Source: Gracilibacillus caseinilyticus (lineage in GTDB: Bacteria > Bacillota > Bacilli > Bacillales > Amphibacillaceae). From it: a stretch of DNA of 64,000 nt. The notes beneath the pieces are model-generated. The model saw only the letters and a program-made list of their open reading frames with translations, was not told the origin of the DNA and did no database searches. The DNA is taken from contig NZ_CP095072.1 in assembly GCF_022919115.1 (NCBI RefSeq), forward strand, positions 4,278,001-4,342,000, given 5' to 3'. Position 1 is the first letter of the stretch. Each line of letters starts with the position of its first letter. The translations under genes were made by a program, and so were the position numbers. This document shows, piece after piece, positions 53,471 to 62,454 of this stretch.

Positions 53471-54128
53471 GGATAACACCTCTCTCTTTCAAAATGGAAG
53501 TATGTGCTGTTGGAATCATGATTGATTCAATTCTCGTTAAAGCAAATCGACTAAAGTACATGGCAATACATGATAAGCCACTGCCCATAAATAAAAAGCC
53601 AATCCCTGGGATTACCCAGCAAATGAAAAGAAAACTGATTAAAGATAAGCCCATCCAGACCGTTTGTAACGGAAACAATGTACTGATTTGTATCGCTCTT
53701 TTGATCAGGTCAATGAGCCTGCTATCTGGAAAGGTAATCATTAGACCAAACACATAGAGCAAGACAATGATCGACAATACGAATACAGTTGCACTACTGC
53801 TAAGAATAAGGTAATAGAAAATACCTGAAAAATTTTGTAACAATGCAAAATCGATATACAAAGCAGTGCCAGTGAGCAAAACAGCCAACCCCACTACATT
53901 ACTTTTTACAAAATGCTGCTTAAACGCTTCCCAGAAGGTTTTCGTGATTGAAAAATCCTCTTGCGCAAGCCATTTACTATTTAAAGCGAACATTGCTGTA
54001 ATCGCTGGGAAAATCCCAAAAATAATCCCTCCAGCCAATGTAAAGATGATGGCGATAATTTGAAGTAACGCCAGGCGATAGAGCCACTCACAAATCTTGA
54101 ATATTCCACCAGATGTGTCAAACTGCAT
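53460..54128 (-). CDS. YesL/DUF624 membrane protein
   Basis: A 222-residue membrane protein with five hydrophobic segments: LALLQIIAIIFTLAGGIIFGIFPAI, NVVGLAVLLTGTALYIDFALL, YYLILSSSATVFVLSIIVLLYVFGLMI, WMGLSLISFLFICWVIPGIGFLFM and a C-terminal one. The start QFDTSGGIFKICEWLYRLALLQ is the DUF624 signature. B. subtilis YesL lies in the same place, before YesM/YesN and the rhamnogalacturonan transporter, so it is probably an accessory of the transport system; its role is unknown. I choose ATG 54128, eight bases after AAGGGGG; an upstream frame to 54170 overlaps the promoter region. Confidence 0.85.
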   Translation of the reverse strand: MQFDTSGGIFKICEWLYRLALLQIIAIIFTLAGGIIFGIFPAITAMFALNSKWLAQEDFSITKTFWEAFKQHFVKSNVVGLAVLLTGTALYIDFALLQNFSGIFYYLILSSSATVFVLSIIVLLYVFGLMITFPDSRLIDLIKRAIQISTLFPLQTVWMGLSLISFLFICWVIPGIGFLFMGSGLSCIAMYFSRFALTRIESIMIPTAHTSILKERGVIHGK

Positions 54129-54153
54129 ATGGCTTCCCCCTTCCTTACCCAAA

Positions 54154-54169
54154 ATTATAAACGCTTTCA
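54154..54169 (-). promoter_or_regulatory. Probable operon promoter with cre-like box ahead of yesL
   Basis: On the minus strand a TATAAT (54154-54159) overlaps TGAAAGCGTTTATA (54156-54169), which fits the cre consensus at 13/14 positions. No -35 box is recognisable at 17 bp, as expected for a promoter that needs an AraC-type activator such as the YesN-like protein of this operon. Confidence 0.5.
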
Positions 54170-54233
54170 TTTAATGAAAAATAGCACTATTTTTACTTTT
54201 ATCGATAGATATTTGACATCATTGTATATGTAA

Positions 54234-54269
54234 ATGAAGCTAGCTGAATAATGACTCAGCTAGCTTCAT
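54234..54269 (-). terminator. Terminator after the GH30 gene
   Basis: A 14-bp perfect stem ATGAAGCTAGCTGA/TCAGCTAGCTTCAT with an 8-nt loop lies 24 bp beyond the GH30 stop. T-runs are short on both sides. Confidence 0.65.
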
Positions 54270-54292
54270 CTCCCTTCACTGCGAAATAGCCT

Positions 54293-57200
54293 TTATTTGA
54301 TTCGACTTCGTCTGTCTCTCCATGCAAAACTCCCTATAATGAGCAAACATAAACCAGCAAATAATAAATTAAATTGGTTAGTCGCCGTATTTGGTAAGTT
54401 ATTGTTACTCGCATTTTCTTCATTCTCCGTGTTTTCTTCCGCTGATGTCTTTGTCAATACCGCATAACTTGAAAATTGAGAAACCATAACGGTCAATGTT
54501 TGTTCTGGTTTATCATCCGTTGCAGCTTGTGCTTTCCATTGATCGCTCTCTTTATTGTAATAATAAATGTCTTTATCGCCGTCAACTTTTTCATCATATT
54601 CAAGGGTTAACTGAAAATTTTTGTTTGGTGATTCGGCACCTTCAGGATATTTAAAAACAAACGTGTAACCATCCCCAGCTTTTTGCAACCCAGTGTGATT
54701 GGCTTCCATGATATCTTTTTCATAAATCGCTAGTTTCGTTCCTGTTGGTAGATCGAATGGCATTTTTATTTTCGACTTTGAACCTTGAATTTTATATGTT
54801 TGACCTGCTTCAACTTCTTTATAAATCAAGTTATCTTTTTCACTTAGATTTATCTCGGAATATACAGGCTTTTCCTGATCAGAATCGTCAGTAGAGTCAT
54901 CACTATCTCCCTCTTCTGAATCATCCTCTGGATTCGTTGGTTCAGGTTCCTTTGCAGTTATATGGATTGTATATGTTGCGGTGTCTTCTCCATTCTCTGC
55001 TGTTACTATTATTTTTGCTTCTCCGGGCACTGACTCTGGCAATACCGTTTCATAAGTTGCTAACAGATCACTCGTTTCTACCTGAATAACAGGTATTTCT
55101 TCACCTTGTTCTAATTCCATTTCATAGTTGTAATTAGTAGATTCAAAGTTTTTTAACGGTTGCTCATTTACCCATATATTGTCCAATGTGGTCTGATCAC
55201 CAACAACTGGTACATCCCCTATTCCGTAAACCTCCATTTCCCTAATCGCAATACATGTATCCGCCATGGCCGTTAACTTTGCTCTTACCTTAGAAGTGGT
55301 GATCTCTTCAAAGTCAATAGTTATGTCATCTTCTGCTTCCACGTTGACATCTGATCCAGCTATTTTTATCCATTCATCGCCATTCCAATATTCCAAGTAT
55401 AACGATTCTGGAGGTCTTGTACCGCCTTCATCATCATAGAAAGAGAAGGTAACGTGGGATAGTAATTGCTCTTCTCTAAAATCAATTTCAACCCAATCCT
55501 TTTCTCTCCATTCGTTTGGATCCCAATTTGTCCATCGTGCATCAGAGTAATCACCATCGTTTAACTGATTAACATCATCCCATTGTCCAGTAAACGAGGC
55601 TGAAGCTTTTGGAAAAGGCTGGTCACTTTCATTTAATGCCACATTTTCGAGACCACCTTTTACCACTTGTATATAGGCAATTGCTTGCATGTTTGTTCCT
55701 TCAATAACACCTTTTACAGTGAATTGTCCGAATTCAGCATAAGCATTAGAATCGACTTCATTCCAATTCACCGCTATATCCACTTTCTCGCCATTTGTTA
55801 GGGTTGCCGTTACTGTATCTGGTAAATTCGGCGCATTCCCTTTCACTGTTTTTTGTTTTAACACTTCCAATTCCTTTATATCACTAACATAAACCGTTGC
55901 AGTAGCTTTTTTTGCAGAGTTTGGAATTTCTCCCTCTACTTTAATCATACCTTCTGATTGATATTGGTCACCTTCGATTGACTCCCAATTGACAGAGACA
56001 TCATCTTCTGTACCATCACTGTAATACACATGAACGGTTTCTGGAAGTGTAGGTTCTGTTCCAACTGACGTCCACACTTTAACATCCTCTACTTTTGCAA
56101 TACCTGTTTCTGTGATTGTCCACTGTTGATTAGCACCAGAAGTTGCTTTCCACACCCCGACGGAAGCACCTTCATTCGTCGATTGATCACCTACATCTAA
56201 AAGGGTGCCACTCTCTTTGTTAATAAGGGTATATATACCGTTTCCTGAAGTCGAAAGCATCCATTTCTGTGCGTCTAAGTTCTGAAAAGGAGCCAATGTC
56301 ACAGTTCCATCCTTATGGGTTAAGACCTGGCCGCCGGCAAGATTCTTTATTCGATATAGTTCCTTAGAGGTATATCCATCTGTAACTTTTAGTAATTGCC
56401 ATTGTTGGGTTGTCCTGTCACGGTCTTTTGAAAATTGAACTACTGAATTATCATTCAGATCTAAAACTTTTTCACTGTTCACATTTTCTATATGGTATGA
56501 TTTATCAGCTTTAATATGGCTTTCAGTTTGATCCACACCTGTTACACCATCAATCACAAAAGTGGTAACAGATTTTGGTTCAACTGTTGTCATTAATTTC
56601 TCTTTTTCTATCTCAATCGCTTCCCCTTGCTGCAGATTTGCTGAAGCTGAAGTAATATGGGGCGTGGCAGTCGCTGATGAATCCACTTGTTTAAATCCTG
56701 AGGAATCAATATCAATGTTCTTTTCCGTATCAGATGTATTTGTATAAACCACCACGGCTTGATTTCTAGAAGTATTAATGGAAGCAAGGGTATTTTCATT
56801 ATCATTATTAATCACATGATCACCAGGACGAATGAATTTTGTATAGTTTGCCATTGTGTAATATTTTTTATTTTTATGCCATTCCAGTGTTTCAAAATTA
56901 TCCGGAGTGAAATCTACGTGGATGAGTCCCCAGTTCATATTTTCGTTTTCGGCGTTCATATTTTCTTGGTCTTCAATGGCTTGCCAAAGTACCCAAGCTT
57001 TTGACTCCAAGTTGGTAATATCAGAAGTAATCCTTTCCGACAATGCTAAGCCTGGTTCTATGTTGTCAAAATCCTGAGGAATTCCACTTGGTCCCAGATC
57101 CACCTCTGACATCCACAAGCGTTTGTCCGCACCCTTAGCAACATCCCTCGCTGCATTTCTTTCAGCGGGCCAATACGTATGTACATTGAGTTGATCAATA

Positions 57201-57724
57201 TTATTTCTGGTTGTCTGATCGTATTGATCCCAGTTTTGACGAAATTTCTGAGGGTTTGTTTCATCCATGGCAGCTACCTGTGTATCAAGATTTAAAGGCT
57301 CCAGCTGCTTACTCACTTCATTGATGATCTTGGCCTGTGATGCCGGGTCCCAATGTGAGCCTTCCTGTCTGTTTCCAGCACCCCAATAGTCCGTATTAGG
57401 CTCATTGACTGGTGACAATGTCTGAAACTGAATATTTTTTTCTTCTGCAAAGTATTTCACCACTCTAGTTAAATACGTTGCAAAATTTTGATATTGGTCT
57501 TCTTGGAGGTTGTCTTTTGATGAATTTTCATTTCCTGAGGTATAACCACTTTTTGTCATAAAATATGGGGCTGAGTTGGAGAAGGCTTCAAATGTATCAG
57601 CTCCGCGCTGTTGCGCTGCTTCAAGCCACCATTGTTGATTACTATCTTTGTTCCAATCCCAATGATTAGGGTTTTCTGGATCCCACCAATCTTCTTGTTC
57701 CTGCCAGTCCTCTCCAGCATTTTC
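54293..57724 (-). CDS. Cell-wall-anchored GH30-type glycosidase, 5' end missing
   Basis: The frame runs from 57724 without a start codon; the first Met with any length (57559, no binding site) lies inside the catalytic domain. Upstream residues read DWWDPENPNHWDWNKDSNQQ and then ADTFEAFSNSAPYFM, typical of GH30 beta-1,6-galactanase-like enzymes. The acid/base Glu is in LSPVNEPNTDYWG and the nucleophile Glu in LWMSEVDLG. After it come a ricin-type lectin region (QQWQL, QQWTI), two bacterial Ig-like domains, a discoidin-like domain and a cadherin-like repeat. An acidic linker follows, and at the end LPNTA, a membrane helix and RRSRIK, which is a sortase signal. About 100-150 N-terminal residues including the signal peptide are lost. 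Substrate and subfamily are inferred. Confidence 0.8.
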   Translation of the reverse strand, partial: ENAGEDWQEQEDWWDPENPNHWDWNKDSNQQWWLEAAQQRGADTFEAFSNSAPYFMTKSGYTSGNENSSKDNLQEDQYQNFATYLTRVVKYFAEEKNIQFQTLSPVNEPNTDYWGAGNRQEGSHWDPASQAKIINEVSKQLEPLNLDTQVAAMDETNPQKFRQNWDQYDQTTRNNIDQLNVHTYWPAERNAARDVAKGADKRLWMSEVDLGPSGIPQDFDNIEPGLALSERITSDITNLESKAWVLWQAIEDQENMNAENENMNWGLIHVDFTPDNFETLEWHKNKKYYTMANYTKFIRPGDHVINNDNENTLASINTSRNQAVVVYTNTSDTEKNIDIDSSGFKQVDSSATATPHITSASANLQQGEAIEIEKEKLMTTVEPKSVTTFVIDGVTGVDQTESHIKADKSYHIENVNSEKVLDLNDNSVVQFSKDRDRTTQQWQLLKVTDGYTSKELYRIKNLAGGQVLTHKDGTVTLAPFQNLDAQKWMLSTSGNGIYTLINKESGTLLDVGDQSTNEGASVGVWKATSGANQQWTITETGIAKVEDVKVWTSVGTEPTLPETVHVYYSDGTEDDVSVNWESIEGDQYQSEGMIKVEGEIPNSAKKATATVYVSDIKELEVLKQKTVKGNAPNLPDTVTATLTNGEKVDIAVNWNEVDSNAYAEFGQFTVKGVIEGTNMQAIAYIQVVKGGLENVALNESDQPFPKASASFTGQWDDVNQLNDGDYSDARWTNWDPNEWREKDWVEIDFREEQLLSHVTFSFYDDEGGTRPPESLYLEYWNGDEWIKIAGSDVNVEAEDDITIDFEEITTSKVRAKLTAMADTCIAIREMEVYGIGDVPVVGDQTTLDNIWVNEQPLKNFESTNYNYEMELEQGEEIPVIQVETSDLLATYETVLPESVPGEAKIIVTAENGEDTATYTIHITAKEPEPTNPEDDSEEGDSDDSTDDSDQEKPVYSEINLSEKDNLIYKEVEAGQTYKIQGSKSKIKMPFDLPTGTKLAIYEKDIMEANHTGLQKAGDGYTFVFKYPEGAESPNKNFQLTLEYDEKVDGDKDIYYYNKESDQWKAQAATDDKPEQTLTVMVSQFSSYAVLTKTSAEENTENEENASNNNLPNTATNQFNLLFAGLCLLIIGSFAWRDRRSRIK

Positions 57725-59907
57725 TTATAGGTAAACGTTATTTTGATCGAGCGAAAGTAACGTTGGAAAATGAGGTATTCCTTCACGATTATAAGGTGTA
57801 TGTAGCTGTGAAATTGAATAAAATGGATGCTATAGTTACTACTGATGTATCAGATTTTTTGAAGAAATTTGTTAAACGAGTTCGTGAAGACATTTCTAAA
57901 GTGATGACTTTGCAAACAGAAGCAGAAGACGATTTCAAATACTATGAGGAATTAGAAAAAGCTTTCTGGCAGAAAACAAGTTATCACAAAAATTATAATA
58001 AGTTAACCAAAAAAGAAGTTTACCACTTACTTTATTATCATTTCCACCGTACTAGCGATATGTTTGATGTTCCAAACAGTCAATATAATTTAACCGAAGG
58101 AGTTATTAAAAATCATTATGGCTATCTCACTATAGCACATCAAGATTATACAGAGTATATCAGCTTTCTTCCTATGGCTGAAATGCCTGTTACAGCTGAA
58201 AATAATCAATATATATTAGATATTATTGAAAGTACCGACTTCCCAGTTGAGTTTCAAATTAGATATCATTTCAAAGAAAATGAAAAGAATATACGACAAG
58301 TACGAAAATTAAAGCGACGTTTCCGTAATTTTGATCAAGAAATCCATTCAACGAATACAGCTGATGAAGATACTATTGTAGAGACAGCCAGTGAACGCAT
58401 GGGTGATTTGTTGGATGATGTAAAAAAGAATTCACGTCAATTATTATATATGACGTTCACATTAGTAATATCGGATAGAGATAAACAATTGTTAGAAGAA
58501 AAGTATCAAATGTTGCAAACGATATTCAAAAATACTGGTTTTAAACTCTCCAGACCATTGGTAGATCAACTAACATTATTTTCACAATCGTTACCAGGTT
58601 CATTTACTGCTTATGATTACTTTGAGCAAGTGGTAGATGAAACCTATTTAGCACAATCTTCAATGGATATTAATAACAAAATTGGGAATCGTTTCGGTAT
58701 GGTTTTAGGTAAAGTGGTGACTGGTAAAAAGTTAAGTAGCGTTGAACAGGCGAGGGAGATTAATAATAATATCGTGGTATTTAATCCAACTCTAACTAAA
58801 AGAGCGATTAAAGGAGCTGTACACACCAATGGTAATATTTTAATCACAGGACCTCCGGGAAGTGGTAAATCCATGTTGGTTAAATATTTCTTTACATGGT
58901 CAACCTTTTTTGGATCCAAAGTGTTATATATAGACCCGAAAAATGAGTTGCAACGGTATTATCAAGAAGCTTTGGAAAAGTATGGAGATATACCAGAATT
59001 TCGAGAAATGTATGAACGTATCAATTTTGTTCATCTATCGGAAGAAAGCGAATTTGCAGGAGCTCTTGACCCTCTTGTGTTTTTAGAAGGAGATAAAGCT
59101 ATTCAAACAGCTATGATGATTTTAAATACGCTTGCGGAGGTTTCTGTTAACCAAGGTAATAGGAATGAATCCGTCACGATTTATGAATCGATTTTGGAGG
59201 AAGTGAACAATGCTGAAAGCCCTACTTTGACAGGGGTGGTTGATCGTATTATTGAAAAAGATGATACGTTAGGTAAATATATTGAAAAATACAAATATGG
59301 TATAGGGCGCATGTTGTTTGGTCAAGAGGATTCGCAAGGTTTAGATTTCAAAAGACAAATTAATGTTCTTGGGTTGCAGGGATTAAAACTTCCGACCTCC
59401 GACAATATGAATGATGAGGAACGTATAGGGCTTTGTTTAATGATGAGTATATCAAAGTATGTTCATACCTTTTCTACTAATAAAGGTGAAGATGCGCAAA
59501 TTATATTTGATGAAGCTTGGATTTTGAAACGTTCTACTCATGGTCAAGATTTAATTGACGAAATGTTACGTACAGGGCGATCTTTAAAGACTGATATTAT
59601 CCTCGTTACACAAGCATACGACGATTACAACGTGGACACCACAAAAGAGCAAATAGGTGTTAAATTTGCTTTTCGTCCTAAATCAGATGAAGCAATTAAA
59701 CCAATACTACGATTCTTTGATATGGAAGAGAATCCTGAAAATATCGAAGTTGTTAACAGCTTGAAATCTGGTATGTGTCTTTTCCAAGATCATATAGGTA
59801 GAAATCAAGCGATTGCTATAGATATTCTTTTTGATGAATGGTTCGAAGCGTTTAAAACAACAGATCGCGAAAGTACAGCTATTCAGTATGAAGAAGTTTA
59901 CAGTTAG
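57724..59907 (+). CDS. Conjugation ATPase, VirB4/ConE type, 5' end missing
   Basis: Powers DNA or protein export through the mating channel of an integrative conjugative element. The frame is open from 57724 (IGKRYFDRAKVTLENEVFLHDYKVYV) with no start codon; a TTG at 57763 lies inside conserved sequence. Walker A is ITGPPGSGKSMLVKYFF and Walker B is AQIIFDEAWIL, followed by MLRTGRSLKTDIILVTQAYDD. It resembles ICEBs1 ConE and Tn916 Orf16, which are about 800 residues, so roughly 80-100 N-terminal residues are missing. It meets the truncated GH30 gene head to head. The downstream genes are intact and in the usual order. Confidence 0.85.
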   Translation, partial: LIGKRYFDRAKVTLENEVFLHDYKVYVAVKLNKMDAIVTTDVSDFLKKFVKRVREDISKVMTLQTEAEDDFKYYEELEKAFWQKTSYHKNYNKLTKKEVYHLLYYHFHRTSDMFDVPNSQYNLTEGVIKNHYGYLTIAHQDYTEYISFLPMAEMPVTAENNQYILDIIESTDFPVEFQIRYHFKENEKNIRQVRKLKRRFRNFDQEIHSTNTADEDTIVETASERMGDLLDDVKKNSRQLLYMTFTLVISDRDKQLLEEKYQMLQTIFKNTGFKLSRPLVDQLTLFSQSLPGSFTAYDYFEQVVDETYLAQSSMDINNKIGNRFGMVLGKVVTGKKLSSVEQAREINNNIVVFNPTLTKRAIKGAVHTNGNILITGPPGSGKSMLVKYFFTWSTFFGSKVLYIDPKNELQRYYQEALEKYGDIPEFREMYERINFVHLSEESEFAGALDPLVFLEGDKAIQTAMMILNTLAEVSVNQGNRNESVTIYESILEEVNNAESPTLTGVVDRIIEKDDTLGKYIEKYKYGIGRMLFGQEDSQGLDFKRQINVLGLQGLKLPTSDNMNDEERIGLCLMMSISKYVHTFSTNKGEDAQIIFDEAWILKRSTHGQDLIDEMLRTGRSLKTDIILVTQAYDDYNVDTTKEQIGVKFAFRPKSDEAIKPILRFFDMEENPENIEVVNSLKSGMCLFQDHIGRNQAIAIDILFDEWFEAFKTTDRESTAIQYEEVYS

Positions 59908-59938
59908 TTCATAAAAGATGGTTAAGGAGGAAAAAGCA

Positions 59939-60295
59939 ATGAAAAAACGTGCTATGGTGATGGGTGGTATCTTAGTTGTTTTGTTAACTGCTTGTGGAGG
60001 GAATAAATTAGACCTTGATTTAGAAAAAGTCCAAGAAATGACAGCAAAAGAAGCGTTGAATAAGAAATCAATTGAAAAAGATGATTACGAAGAAGAAAAC
60101 ATAGAGATTGTTAAAGTTTGCGAAGCGGTTAAGGTAGGAGAAGAAAATTATGGATTTGACGGTCAATACTTAGTTTATTGGCAAACAGATGATGGAGAAT
60201 TTAAAAATGATTTTGTGATGCAAGATGATTACGATATTGGATATGGAACACAACGGTTAGTAGAAATTGAAGATCGCTGTCTTGATGTTAATTAG
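59939..60295 (+). CDS. Small lipoprotein of the conjugative element
   Basis: A 118-residue protein with a lipoprotein signal MKKRAMVMGGILVVLLTACGG (lipobox LLTAC). The mature part is acidic and contains ALNKKSIEKDDYEEENIEIVKVCEAVKVGEENYGFDGQYLVYWQTDDGEF. I do not recognise a family. It lies between virB4 and the VirB6-like gene, where other elements carry small, poorly conserved genes. I use ATG 59939 with AAGGAGG upstream; a codon at 59918 is in frame but unsupported. It could be a surface-exclusion or channel accessory factor, which is a guess. Confidence 0.7.
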   Translation: MKKRAMVMGGILVVLLTACGGNKLDLDLEKVQEMTAKEALNKKSIEKDDYEEENIEIVKVCEAVKVGEENYGFDGQYLVYWQTDDGEFKNDFVMQDDYDIGYGTQRLVEIEDRCLDVN

Positions 60296-60306
60296 GAGGG
60301 TTGTTT

Positions 60307-62451
60307 TTGAAGAAACGCATATTTTTAATACTAGTGCTTACATTCGTTTGCTTCTTTATTCCTTCTACCACAAATATGGTTTATGCCGAAGATGGTCAAG
60401 AAAGAGAATCTCAAGAATATGATGAATCACGTTATGACCTTATGACCTATGCCGACAATAGTTGGTATGAGTGGGCGGATAAAACTGGTACATCTGCTGT
60501 ATCTGCCATAAAGAACTTTTTGTGGCAAATCAATGTAGTAATTGCCAATATTACGCTAATGATTGTCTATCAATTATTTTCATTAGATATTGTCGAGTTA
60601 ACCAGAGATTCTGTCATGGCGATAGCGTCAGGTACAGCAGGTTCATTAATTACCAATTTAGGTATGTTCGCTTTTGCAATTGCTTGTATAGGGATTGTTA
60701 TTCGAGCTTACGTTCAACAGAACTGGCAAGCGTTCTTTAAGATCGTGACAATCATTATATTAAGTATGGCAATGTTGTTCTCTATATCTAGTGAAAAATT
60801 TAATTATGTAGATATAGCGCATGGTATATCTGTTGCGGTTGAGAATGCGGTAATGCAAGTTAATCCTTCTTTAACTGATGCGACTGATTTTGATGTATCC
60901 AGTGGTAGTGTCGGTGAAGATGTATCGGTTCAAGTAGAAAATAAAGCATATCAATCACTACTATATAAACCTTATTTATTACTTCAATATGGAACAACGA
61001 ATGAAGATGATATTAATGCAGAAGGTAGCCTAAATGGAGATGAAACGAGGATTTCCGAGTATTTAAATGCAAACCCAACGACAGAAGATGGGATGGAATT
61101 AAGAGAAGAAATTGCTGAACGTGAATATGACATATTAGAAAACCAAAATATATTTGCGGGTAATGCATTTAAAATATCAGCTTACATCATGGGAGCAACC
61201 CTATCAACCATTATTCAAGCTGTTGTCTTTTTCTTCTTGGCATTAATGCGAATCATGTTGCAATTTGCGTTTATTTTCTTGTTGATTTTAGCACCTTTTA
61301 TGCTATTTATATCGATTTTTCCGACTTTTGAAGGGTTAGTTGGACAATATTTAAAAGGTACATTTATGCTCATTCTATTTAAAGGTGGCACTATGTTTCT
61401 TGTATTGATAGCCACTAGTTTTATAGCTCTAAGTTATGATATGGCTGATATGTCAAACGATATTTACTATCGTATTTTTATCCAGTCTATTTTTAGTATT
61501 TCGATTATCTTCATGTATATGAAACGTCAATTTGTTTTCGATATGCTAAACGGTTCTAATTTATCCTTAACAGGAATGGGAGCAGGAGAAGGCATGGGAA
61601 GACAGTCTATGAATCGTTTTAGAAAGGGAGCGAATACGACAAAAAATATTGGAAAGAGAACTGCTGCAGGAACGAAGAAAACTGGAAAAGTGGCATCTAG
61701 AACTATTGGAAAAGCAGGAGCTATCGCTTCCGGTGTAAACAAAAAAACATCCAATATGTATGACCAAGCAGGTAGAAGTGTATCCGCCAAAGGCATGTCT
61801 ATGAAAGATAGAGTTGGCGAGAAGATGAACCAAGCAAAAGACTATGTAAAGAAATCGCAACTTGGCGAAGTTGGACCAAAAGAAAGTCCGTATCACACAC
61901 AAGAACAAGATCGGACGCAATCAACAACTAACGTATCTAATATCAATGAGGAGCGTACTCGAGATAAACAACAAAGTCATACTAAACAGCAATCTATTGG
62001 TCAAAAAGGAAGACAGGATAATGGTGCTAAACCTAATAATGCTAGATCAAAAGGAAACTCATATCGTGATCCACGTGTAGCTCAACAGAATCTAAAAGAT
62101 TCCTCTAAAAATCGTAAAGACAAGTCGAATAAAACGGTTAAAGATGCAGGCGTTAATAGTAATCAAGCAAAATATAAATCTAAGAAAAATCAACAACAGA
62201 CTTCACCAAAAAGAGATCAAGGGCGCTCAACAAAGAGACAGTCACACGATTCAGGAACTAAAACAAATAATCAATCCGTTAGCTCTAATGTGAACAGTAG
62301 TACAGGAAGGAATCCTTATGCTACAAGAGAAAACGTGCAAAGAACAGAAAGAGCAAACAGAGAAAACAAGAGTATTCAATCCAATCAAGGCGGTATGTTA
62401 CATCAACGTTCTTTATTACATGGTGATGATAACAACAATGAAAGGATTTAA
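60307..62451 (+). CDS. VirB6/ConG-like conjugation channel protein
   Basis: A 714-residue polytopic membrane protein. The signal peptide KKRIFLILVLTFVCFFIPSTTNMVYA is followed by an outside stretch. Membrane segments include INVVIANITLMIVYQLFSL, LGMFAFAIACIGIVIRAYV, FKIVTIIILSMAMLFSIS, TIIQAVVFFFLALMRIMLQFAFIFLLILAPFMLF, FMLILFKGGTMFLVLIATSFI and FSISIIFMYM. From about residue 415 there is a long Gln/Asn/Lys/Ser-rich tail predicted to be disordered and cytoplasmic. It matches ICEBs1 ConG / Tn916 Orf15. I choose TTG 60307 six bases after AGGAGGG. It lies 11 bp after the lipoprotein gene. Confidence 0.85.
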   Translation: MKKRIFLILVLTFVCFFIPSTTNMVYAEDGQERESQEYDESRYDLMTYADNSWYEWADKTGTSAVSAIKNFLWQINVVIANITLMIVYQLFSLDIVELTRDSVMAIASGTAGSLITNLGMFAFAIACIGIVIRAYVQQNWQAFFKIVTIIILSMAMLFSISSEKFNYVDIAHGISVAVENAVMQVNPSLTDATDFDVSSGSVGEDVSVQVENKAYQSLLYKPYLLLQYGTTNEDDINAEGSLNGDETRISEYLNANPTTEDGMELREEIAEREYDILENQNIFAGNAFKISAYIMGATLSTIIQAVVFFFLALMRIMLQFAFIFLLILAPFMLFISIFPTFEGLVGQYLKGTFMLILFKGGTMFLVLIATSFIALSYDMADMSNDIYYRIFIQSIFSISIIFMYMKRQFVFDMLNGSNLSLTGMGAGEGMGRQSMNRFRKGANTTKNIGKRTAAGTKKTGKVASRTIGKAGAIASGVNKKTSNMYDQAGRSVSAKGMSMKDRVGEKMNQAKDYVKKSQLGEVGPKESPYHTQEQDRTQSTTNVSNINEERTRDKQQSHTKQQSIGQKGRQDNGAKPNNARSKGNSYRDPRVAQQNLKDSSKNRKDKSNKTVKDAGVNSNQAKYKSKKNQQQTSPKRDQGRSTKRQSHDSGTKTNNQSVSSNVNSSTGRNPYATRENVQRTERANRENKSIQSNQGGMLHQRSLLHGDDNNNERI

Positions 62452-62454
62452 GGT

